Of a stretch of 15,203 nucleotides of DNA, positions 1-7,726 are shown piece by piece. The stretch spans positions 1 through 15,203 of the forward strand of contig JALQXX010000035.1 in assembly GCA_023262965.1 (NCBI GenBank), read 5' to 3'. Each line of letters begins with the position of its first letter. Within the stretch, counting starts at the first letter, position 1. The notes below the pieces were generated by a model, which saw only the letters and a program-made list of their open reading frames with translations, was not told the DNA's origin and did no database searches. The DNA is from Candidatus Marinamargulisbacteria bacterium (GTDB taxonomy: Bacteria > Margulisbacteria > Marinamargulisbacteria > UBA817). The translations under genes were made by a program, and so were the position numbers.

Positions 1-51
1 CCTTAAGCGATCTAGCTCATTTTTTCGACCAATAAATACCTGTGTTGCCAT
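1..51 (-). CDS. Partial 5' end of an ATPase-like protein (runs off the left edge)
   Basis: Only the first 17 codons are inside the window: MATQVFIGRKNELDRLR. The pattern F-I-G-R-(K/E)-x-E-L-D-R-L is how many AAA/STAND-type ATPases with an ORC- or NB-ARC-like P-loop domain begin, so that family is the best guess; the P-loop itself lies outside the window. An ATG at 52-54 comes directly before the chosen ATG at 49-51. I chose the inner one because the Shine-Dalgarno-like AGAGG sits about 5 nt upstream of it and only 2 nt from the outer one. A well-formed minus-strand promoter lies just upstream (81-109). The function is inferred from a very short motif. Confidence 0.5.
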   Translation of the reverse strand, partial: MATQVFIGRKNELDRLR

Positions 52-80
52 CATAACCTCTAATGCTTTATTTATTCGTT

Positions 81-109
81 ATAATATAATGAGATCCAAT
101 CTAGGTCAA
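81..109 (-). promoter_or_regulatory. Sigma-70-type promoter of the left-edge ATPase-like gene
   Basis: On the minus strand, TTGACC (104-109) and TATTAT (81-86) are separated by exactly 17 nt. They lie about 30 nt upstream of the ATG at 51, with AGAGG in between. Both hexamers match the consensus at five of six positions and the spacing is ideal. Confidence 0.65.
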
Positions 110-168
110 TATAAATTGCTCAAAACGCACTTTAGGTTAAAATGAGACGGCATAATTGTGCTCGACAT

Positions 169-194
169 GCCGCAAATGTAAAAAGCGGCTTTTT
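169..194 (+). terminator. Terminator-like hairpin followed by a T tract
   Basis: GCCGC (169-173) and GCGGC (185-189) form a 5-bp G+C stem with an 11-nt A-rich loop, followed at once by five T residues (190-194). This is a minimal intrinsic-terminator layout on the plus strand. No plus-strand gene ends just before it in the window, so it may be a remnant or an attenuator ahead of the small ORF at 214. Confidence 0.4.
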
Positions 195-195
195 G

Positions 196-204
196 TGCTA
201 GAAT
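196..204 (+). promoter_or_regulatory. Possible extended -10 promoter
   Basis: TGCTAGAAT is an extended -10 element (TGn followed by TAGAAT, five of six matches to TATAAT) 10 nt before the ATG at 214. I see no good -35 element at the normal distance. If it is active, it drives the remnant genes at 214-643. Confidence 0.3.
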
Positions 205-213
205 AAGATCATT

Positions 214-342
214 ATGGGAGCCAAATACACCGTAAAAGGATTTGCATTTATAGGTCGTACTTTTAATGAGTATTGCCGGATGTTTAATCTTACTGAAGAT
301 GAATTAAAAAACAATACCTTTTTAAAGTGTTTAGATGATTAA
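214..342 (+). pseudogene. 5' remnant of a SAM-dependent methyltransferase gene (42 codons)
   Basis: The ORF starts at ATG 214 and stops at TAA 340-342. Its middle reads GRTFNEYCRMFNLTEDELKN, followed by a short hydrophobic stretch, TFLKCLDD. This resembles the N-terminus of a group of small class I methyltransferases in which a G-R-(T/S)-x-x-E-Y-x-x-M-F segment leads into motif I (I-L-D-C-x-x-G). Here the reading ends exactly where motif I should begin, so the SAM-binding core is missing and the product cannot be an enzyme. The last 8 nt overlap the start of the broken GFA gene, which suggests that a deletion joined two genes. The family is recalled from the N-terminal pattern only. It could also be an unrelated short ORF. 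Confidence 0.5.
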
Positions 343-643
343 ACTTTCCGGCCAATGCCTTTGTGATTCTGTTCAATACAAGTATCATGGACGAATGGGA
401 ACGATCGTCCATTGCCACTGTTCCAAATGCCGAAAGTGGCATGGGGCCGCCTTTCGATAAAGAGCGGTCGTCGAAAAAGCCGGCTTTCATTGGATTTCCG
501 GTAAGGATCAACTGTTGTTTTTTGATTCTTCTGATTTACAAAGTACAAGGCCACCTGGTATCAAATTACAGATCATCATCCACAGTATCCGGAATTACCT
601 AACGATACATCGATCATCCACAAGCTCATGGAGTCATGAATGA
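335..643 (+). pseudogene. Broken GFA-family (glutathione-dependent formaldehyde-activating / CENP-V-like) gene
   Basis: From ATG 335 the frame reads MIKLSGQCLCDSVQYKYHG and then IVHCHCSKCRKWHGAAFR, before an in-frame TAA at 458-460. The Cys pairs C8/C10 and C27/C29/C32 are the zinc-binding signature of the GFA domain. After the stop the same frame continues with family-like residues (AGFHWISGKDQLLFFDSSD). Further homology then appears in other frames: GHLVSNYR near 550, and DHHPQYP and DHPQAH near 570-630. The second zinc motif, FCxxCG, which should precede the HLVSNY segment, is absent, so a small deletion around 535-555 is likely. The gene therefore has one stop, at least two frame changes and a lost metal site. 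GFA proteins are small zinc proteins of about 130-160 residues linked to thiol adduct chemistry; the true substrate is often unknown. Confidence 0.75.
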
Positions 644-656
644 AAAAAACAAAAAA

Positions 657-3068
657 TCACCCCTGCCTGTCTTTATAAAACAGCTCTATATTTATCCACG
701 CTTTATTCAAACATAATCGTTCCTGAATACAGGTATCTGGCGACTCCAACCGTGCTCTTAAAAACGAGATCGCATCATGCTCAATCAATTGCATCGCTCC
801 CCTGGGATCGTCGGCAATATTCCCTATAGCCGCAACCAAACACGTGTACCCCTCGGGGGTATTATCCGACAATTGGATCCAAGCCATCAAATGGGCAGCC
901 ACACCATCATTAATCAACCTATCTTTCTCACTGGTTTTTAATGACATTTTTTCTATAACAAAGGCCACCTTTTGGCGCTCAATTGGAGACGTATTCCCCA
1001 ACCGAAACCAATTTAACAACCGTTTTATAGTGACATCATCAATCGGATTATTGGCCAACTGGTCCCAAGCAAAAATGTTTCCCAGTGCTTCAGCCACATT
1101 TGATCGTATCTCGGGGAGAGTCCCGTCTAAACACGCCCACATTATTAAACGGCCCACCCCATTTTCACGCATCAACGCATTCGCACCATAAAAATCACAT
1201 GCTAAATTAGCCATTGCGCACGATAAATGCCATTGTTCATTCACAGACGCTTCTGTAAGGACATCATTTTGTAGGGGAACCCATGCCATTAAACAATCCA
1301 TCCCCTTATTCTCTATCCACTGACGCGCCCCACCTGAATGCAACAAAATACGGTCTATAGCTGATATCCACGGCTCTACCTCACCCAACGCATCACCATA
1401 AAATTTAATCCGATTTATTACATACGGTACAATATGGTGATCAATCAACATCTGTTGGCCCTCGGACGTAGCCGCAATAATTGACACAGCCTTCATGATC
1501 GCCTGGCCCACCTCTACAGAATCATCCAATAGTATCCAATCCGTTAAATAGGGTACTATATTGGCGTTAATAATCGCTTCTCTTCCCTGATCATCATACG
1601 CAATATTCTCTATTGCACGAGAAAAATGAAATCGTTCCTCAGCTGTGAGATCCAGTAAGTGAATGTTCGTTGCCAAATTGGTGCCACCCCCATTAGCAAT
1701 CACAAACTGTCGTCCCTCAGGAACCTCGGCTATATTCGCCACCGTTGCAACAAGATTCATGAGTTCAATGGAAGAGCGATTGTTTATGCCCAACCAATTT
1801 ACAACACACTGCACCGTATCGGGATTGATCAACACACCCAATCCCTCGGGAGTACTGGATAGCCCTTCAAACGCTTTGGCCAAATTGTCAAGCTCATCCG
1901 ATGTATAATCATCATTTGATACACAATTCGCCATCTGAACCCATTGCACCAAATACGGGGCAATATCGTGATTAATCAGAGCATGCACGCCATCGCGTTC
2001 ATCGGCTATTTTAGCCAGTACTAAGGCCCAACTGCCGCGTTCATCTTCATCGGCACTATTCAAATCAATGGAATGTATTACATAAGACACAATATCATTT
2101 GCAATCAGATTCCTGATGCCATTGGGCGAACACGCAATGTTGGCCACAGCTAAGGCCACATTTTCCCGTGTCTCTGGCGTGTTGTCGGCTAATGTTGCCC
2201 ATCGCATTAACGATGGTACAGCACGATGCGCTATCAAAGCATCTAATCCATCGGGCTCAACCACAATGTTTACGGCTATTAGTGCCAAATGCGCTCGTTC
2301 AACAGGGGTAACCGTCGCCACGTTAATCCAATTTGCTAAAGGAATAACACTATTGGTATTCATCATCTCACCCCGCCCACCCCTTTCAGACGCAACCTTA
2401 TTCATGACTTCTGCCAAATTCTCTCGCTCAAGAATGGTGACATCCGCCAACTGAATCCAGGTCATTATATTCAAAACGCTATCTGAATTACTCAAAGCAG
2501 TCACCCCAGCCGAACTCGCCGCGATTCTAGCCAAGGCTATTGAAATGGCCGCTCGTTCCTCCAACGCATTCTCTGAACATGCCCACGCCATTAAACAGGG
2601 CACAACACCACTCTCAACAAAATTGGTCAACCCCTGGGGATCTCGGGCAACATTCGCGATGGCTTCCACTATGCTCCGTCGGCCAACCGGCGTATTATCG
2701 GCCAATCGAATCCAATTCATTAAACGCGGAACAATCCCCTGACTCATTAAGACCGCCAACCCCCGTGGACGCAGCGCAATCCGAGCAATGGTTTTTGCCA
2801 CATGTTCGCGCCCAATCGGCGTGTTTTGCGCATCAATAACCGTTAATAGTTTTTGAACCAATGCATGTTCAGCATCTAAATCAATAATCATATCAATTTG
2901 CCCATCACTCGGAAGATGCGTGACCGTAATCGGCGTTATTATGGAATGGATTTGCCTGTTTATTGTATCTCGAAATCCCTTGTTGACTGTAGTCAATGCC
3001 CGAGCACCAAATCGATACAAAAGCTCATTGGGCATTTTTTTAATATGCGCTACACCATTACGGTTCAT
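657..3068 (-). CDS. Large armadillo-type repeat protein with a possible F-box-like N-terminus
   Basis: The 803-residue protein consists almost entirely of about sixteen degenerate helical repeats of roughly 42-47 residues, from about residue 70 to 790. A typical repeat reads N-T-P-x-x-R-x-x-V-A-x-A-I-A-N-I-A, then P-x-G-x-x-x-L-I, then V-P-x-L-M-x-W-I. This is the armadillo/HEAT pattern of a solenoid that binds other proteins. Residues 12-33 (MPNELLYRF, then TTVNKGFRDTI) resemble the two ends of an F-box, but the stretch between them is several residues shorter than usual, so that call is weak. No signal peptide or membrane segment is visible. The start is supported by AAGGAG 8 nt upstream of ATG 3068. 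Just after the stop, the minus strand carries two T tracts (640-656) but no clear stem. Eukaryote-like repeat proteins of this size often act as host-directed effectors, which is inference here. The exact partner is unknown. Confidence 0.75.
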   Translation of the reverse strand: MNRNGVAHIKKMPNELLYRFGARALTTVNKGFRDTINRQIHSIITPITVTHLPSDGQIDMIIDLDAEHALVQKLLTVIDAQNTPIGREHVAKTIARIALRPRGLAVLMSQGIVPRLMNWIRLADNTPVGRRSIVEAIANVARDPQGLTNFVESGVVPCLMAWACSENALEERAAISIALARIAASSAGVTALSNSDSVLNIMTWIQLADVTILERENLAEVMNKVASERGGRGEMMNTNSVIPLANWINVATVTPVERAHLALIAVNIVVEPDGLDALIAHRAVPSLMRWATLADNTPETRENVALAVANIACSPNGIRNLIANDIVSYVIHSIDLNSADEDERGSWALVLAKIADERDGVHALINHDIAPYLVQWVQMANCVSNDDYTSDELDNLAKAFEGLSSTPEGLGVLINPDTVQCVVNWLGINNRSSIELMNLVATVANIAEVPEGRQFVIANGGGTNLATNIHLLDLTAEERFHFSRAIENIAYDDQGREAIINANIVPYLTDWILLDDSVEVGQAIMKAVSIIAATSEGQQMLIDHHIVPYVINRIKFYGDALGEVEPWISAIDRILLHSGGARQWIENKGMDCLMAWVPLQNDVLTEASVNEQWHLSCAMANLACDFYGANALMRENGVGRLIMWACLDGTLPEIRSNVAEALGNIFAWDQLANNPIDDVTIKRLLNWFRLGNTSPIERQKVAFVIEKMSLKTSEKDRLINDGVAAHLMAWIQLSDNTPEGYTCLVAAIGNIADDPRGAMQLIEHDAISFLRARLESPDTCIQERLCLNKAWINIELFYKDRQG

Positions 3069-3118
3069 TATTCAATCTCCTTACAATACAATGATCATAC
3101 AATCATGGTAAAATATAA

Positions 3119-3175
3119 TTTTATTAAATGTAATTATATTTTATTTTTTAATATTTTTAAATACATTTAATAAAA
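3119..3175. repeat. AT-only inverted repeat (14-bp arms) in the intergenic gap
   Basis: Arm 3119-3132 is the perfect reverse complement of arm 3162-3175, with a 29-nt loop that is also pure A+T. The element sits in the gap upstream of both the armadillo-repeat gene (minus) and the leader ORF/hydrolase (plus), so it could affect promoters on either side. It could also simply reflect low-complexity AT sequence. Confidence 0.4.
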
Positions 3176-3188
3176 AATATTTATTTTT

Positions 3189-3193
3189 AGAGG
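3189..3193 (+). promoter_or_regulatory. Ribosome binding site of the 20-codon leader ORF
   Basis: AGAGG lies 6 nt upstream of ATG 3200. It is the only Shine-Dalgarno-like sequence before the hydrolase gene, whose own ATG (3259) lacks one. Confidence 0.5.
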
Positions 3194-3199
3194 TCGCCC

Positions 3200-3262
3200 A
3201 TGTATCCGGCAGCCATTGACACAAACCTTGTTTTACGCAATTGTTATGTATTAATGGCATGA
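3200..3262 (+). CDS. Short leader ORF (20 codons) overlapping the hydrolase start
   Basis: ATG 3200 follows a good AGAGG site at 6-nt spacing. The 20-codon ORF (starting MYPAAIDTNL) ends in TGA at 3260-3262. That stop overlaps the ATG of the hydrolase gene (3259-3261) as ATGA, the classic arrangement for translational coupling. I recognise no domain, and the peptide is too short for a family call. It may be a translated leader that delivers ribosomes to the hydrolase start. The evidence is positional, and a chance ORF cannot be excluded. A consensus -35 hexamer TTGACA lies inside it (3216-3221), but no matching -10 is placed well downstream. Confidence 0.4.
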   Translation: MYPAAIDTNLVLRNCYVLMA

Positions 3263-3993
3263 CCACAAACTATTTACGCCTATTACTGGCCACTATACTA
3301 GTTATCGCAACGCCCTTGGTGGCTATTGGGGTCGAAAATAATACGCATTCAAAAGACTATGTGATTTTATTGCATGGGTTGGGCCGAAGCTCCAAATCCA
3401 TGTCCAAAATAGAAACCGCATTGAAAAAAAATGGGTATATTGTTAAAAATGTTGGGTACCCTTCACGACAATACCCCATTGAACTACTAGCCGAAAAATA
3501 TGTTGCGCCTGCGGTTAACCAATGCACCGATGCACAAACAATTCATTTTGTCACCCATTCGTTGGGGGGCATACTCACCCGATACTATTTGGCAAAAAAT
3601 CCGCTGCACAATTTAGGGAAAGTGATCATGTTGGCGCCCCCCAATCACGGTAGTGAAATCGTCGATACACTCGGGAATTTCGTTTTGTATAAGTGGTGGC
3701 TGGGTCCTGCTTTTCAGCAGCTATCAACGAAGCCCGATAGCATTCCCAATAGATTACAACCACCGGATTTTAGAGTGGGCATTATTACAGGAACAAAGTC
3801 AGTAAACCCATTTTTCTCTCACTTAATTTCAGGAGACGATGATGGGAAGGTGTCTGTGAAAAGCGCAGAGATTCAAGGCGCCCCGTTTAAAAAAGTCCAT
3901 GTAACGCATACATGGATCATGAAAAACAACGCTGTAATCAACGATATTGTGCATTTTTTGAAGTTCGATTCCTTCATTACTAATGACGCATAA
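3259..3993 (+). CDS. Secreted alpha/beta hydrolase, lipase/esterase type
   Basis: The 244-residue product starts with a signal peptide (MTTNYLR, then a hydrophobic core to about residue 24), so it is probably exported to the periplasm or beyond. The mature part shows the alpha/beta-hydrolase fold signatures. The oxyanion strand is VILLHGLGRSS (35-45). The nucleophile elbow is T-H-S-L-G-G with Ser101. PPNHGSE (128-133 region) is typical of triacylglycerol-lipase/PGAP1-like hydrolases. The acid lies in SGDDDGKVSV (Asp near 195), and the catalytic His in VTHTWIM (His217). The triad is complete. A TTG 18 nt upstream would also give an open frame, but ATG 3259 gives the better signal peptide and overlaps the leader ORF stop. 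The substrate is unknown; acyl esters or lipids are likely. The gene converges with katG across a strong hairpin. Confidence 0.8.
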   Translation: MTTNYLRLLLATILVIATPLVAIGVENNTHSKDYVILLHGLGRSSKSMSKIETALKKNGYIVKNVGYPSRQYPIELLAEKYVAPAVNQCTDAQTIHFVTHSLGGILTRYYLAKNPLHNLGKVIMLAPPNHGSEIVDTLGNFVLYKWWLGPAFQQLSTKPDSIPNRLQPPDFRVGIITGTKSVNPFFSHLISGDDDGKVSVKSAEIQGAPFKKVHVTHTWIMKNNAVINDIVHFLKFDSFITNDA

Positions 3994-4035
3994 CATTACA
4001 CCGGTTGGTTCAATGGATGCGTGTGTTTATGGGCA

Positions 4036-4072
4036 GCGTCAGCGTATTTTGTTGACCAAAATACGCTGACGC
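4036..4072. terminator. Perfect 16-bp hairpin between convergent genes, probable bidirectional terminator
   Basis: The left arm 4036-4051 and the right arm 4057-4072 are perfect reverse complements (GCGTCAGCGTATTTTG) around a 5-nt loop, TTGAC. The element lies between the stop of the plus-strand hydrolase (3993) and the stop of minus-strand katG (4089). There is no T tract after either arm, so it is not a textbook intrinsic terminator. It could stabilise 3' ends or be a dispersed palindromic repeat. Confidence 0.65.
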
Positions 4073-4088
4073 CATGTATTCGGAATGC

Positions 4089-6260
<2,172 letters not shown>

Positions 6261-6397
6261 TTATATCTCATTAAACGCATACATATTACCTACTTTCTTG
6301 ATGACTATTTTTTTAGAGTAACACAATCCGTTTTTTAAAAACAACCACATATATTTTGCGCGCAGTGTCACCCCATTTGTATGCTAAACTGTGACCT

Positions 6398-6913
6398 ATG
6401 ATTATTAGTGCCGGTATCTATGCGCGTCGCCGATTGCAGTATCCCACCGATCGATCCTTTCGCCCCACCAAGTCCATCGTGCGTGAATCGGTATTCAATA
6501 TTATTGGACCCGCTATTGCCAATGCCCGTTTTTTGGACCTATGCTCCGGAACCGGGGCCATGGGGCTGGAAGCCGAATCCCGTGGGGCCCAAGCCATATG
6601 TGTGGATCAATATACCGACTACATTGAACGCAATAAAGCGTCCCTTAAGGCCGCCATCACCATTATCAAATCCGATGTATGCCGTTATCTAAAAAAAGCC
6701 GGGGAATCCGTGGATTTTATTTATTTAGACCCCGTATGGTCCGACCATGCGACCTACCATACCTGCCTGACGGCCATTCGTGATGGTAACCGCCTAACAC
6801 CCCATGGACGACTATTCGTCGAACATCATCATACCCTCGTACTGTCCCCCACCTATTCGGTTATTAAACAGTATACCTATGGCGATTCACTGGTATCCGA
6901 GATTGCTCTTTAG
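6398..6913 (+). CDS. rsmD: RsmD-like 16S rRNA (guanine-N2) methyltransferase with altered motif IV
   Basis: RsmD methylates G966 of 16S rRNA using SAM. The N-terminus (MIISAGIYARRRL, then RPTKSIVRESVFNII at 22-36) is the family's hallmark. Motif I, FLDLCSGTGAMGLEAESRGA (45-64), and the acidic Asp70 that binds SAM are intact. The catalytic motif IV, normally D-P-P-(Y/F), reads D-P-V-W at 111-114. The substitution may change activity or substrate, so the function is less certain than the fold. At 171 residues it is a little short for the family. The start is chosen because the conserved N-terminus begins there; there is no clear Shine-Dalgarno site upstream, so initiation may be leaderless or weak. 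The gene is divergent from katG and convergent with the Sel1 remnant, 27 nt away. Confidence 0.8.
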   Translation: MIISAGIYARRRLQYPTDRSFRPTKSIVRESVFNIIGPAIANARFLDLCSGTGAMGLEAESRGAQAICVDQYTDYIERNKASLKAAITIIKSDVCRYLKKAGESVDFIYLDPVWSDHATYHTCLTAIRDGNRLTPHGRLFVEHHHTLVLSPTYSVIKQYTYGDSLVSEIAL

Positions 6914-6940
6914 AACTGCCTGCGGTGAGGTCTCAATCTT

Positions 6941-7221
6941 CTAACATCCCTTGTAGTTGTTTTTCACACATTCTATAGCGCGTTTTTGGGATTCTTCTTT
7001 CTGGGATTCAGTCATTTTATTTTCAAACATTTTTAACACGTCTTCTGTTTTATCACTTCCATTTGAAGCATAGTTACCCACATATGTGCATAAACAATAT
7101 CTTTAGGAACACCTTCCCCGTAATCGTAATGACCTGACAGATAATATTGCGCCTCTGAATCCCCCTGCTCAGCAGCACGTCTGTACCATCGAACCGCTTC
7201 TTTATTCAGACAATACGCCAA
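6941..7221 (-). pseudogene. Frameshifted Sel1-repeat protein remnant
   Basis: The first part (from about 7221) reads AVRWYRRAAEQGDSEAQYYL and then HYDYGEGVPKDIVYAHMW. This is one and a half Sel1 repeats, a helical TPR-like repeat used for protein binding. The original frame then runs into TAA near 7033. Shifting frame near 7065-7075 restores the normal Sel1 C-terminal tail: YASNGSDKTEDVLKMFENKM, followed by a Lys/Glu-rich helix ending in YKGC and TAG at 6941-6943. One missing A in the GTAAC stretch (7073-7077 region) explains the break. No ATG exists near the 5' end; only TTG 7221 gives a start, and no signal peptide or upstream repeats remain. The gene is therefore truncated at its 5' side as well. 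Confidence 0.7.
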
Positions 7222-7234
7222 CCATTTGAAGCAT
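7059..7234 (+). repeat. 13-bp direct repeat flanking the Sel1 remnant
   Basis: CCATTTGAAGCAT occurs at 7059-7071 and again at 7222-7234, 163 nt apart. One copy lies at the frameshift in the Sel1 remnant, where its minus strand encodes ASNG. The other lies exactly at the upstream edge of the readable Sel1 frame. The positions suggest past recombination or slippage between the copies. Confidence 0.5.
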
Positions 7235-7302
7235 CATTCTCCCAAAGGGTGTTGATGTGTCAAGACCCGATTGGTGAATGTATAGGTAATTATATTTCGA
7301 AA

Positions 7303-7699
7303 TTATTGTAGTTGAGCCAAGGGATCCTTTCCAAATCTGTTATCTCCATCAGTTCCCTTGAAACAAGCCCATATAAAGAGAAGAATAATTCCTATTGCAG
7401 TAAATCTTATTAAGATCCACCACCCTGACCGATCAATATCATGAAGTCTTCTTACGCCCCAAGATATTGAAGCAATCATAAAAAAAAATCCCACAAGAAG
7501 CACAATAATATCAACCACACTCTCCATCATAGGATATGGAACGCCTACAGATAATAATGTATGATTAATTGAAATAAAAAAATGGTCATGAAAGGCAAAT
7601 TAATTAAATATAAAAAAGGACTGCCCACCAACATTCTGACCTACCTCTAAAATCATTCCATTTTAAAAAATACGCCTTAACCGAATTTATAAAGCTCAT
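7303..7699 (-). pseudogene. DUF805-family inner-membrane protein gene, split over three frames
   Basis: DUF805 proteins are small multi-pass inner-membrane proteins of unknown role, about 110-150 residues long. The C-terminal part, from about 7575, reads VGVRRLHDIDRSGWW-like sequence (actual WGVRRLHDIDRSGWWILI) and ends GDNRFGKDPL, both family hallmarks. The N-terminal part starts at ATG 7699 (MSFINSVKAYFLKWNDFRGR, then SECWWAVLF), equally typical, and stops after 29 or so codons. The middle (YLINLPFMTIF) lies in a third frame. Adding one T to the six-T run at 7612-7617 and one T to the seven-T run at 7576-7582 joins all three pieces into a normal-length protein of about 132 residues. An ORF starting at ATG 7530 (75 residues) is therefore only the C-terminal part. 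Decay, sequencing error or slippage at the T runs are the alternatives. Confidence 0.75.
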
Positions 7700-7726
7700 A
7701 AAAGCCATCTCGTTTAATTATTTGTT

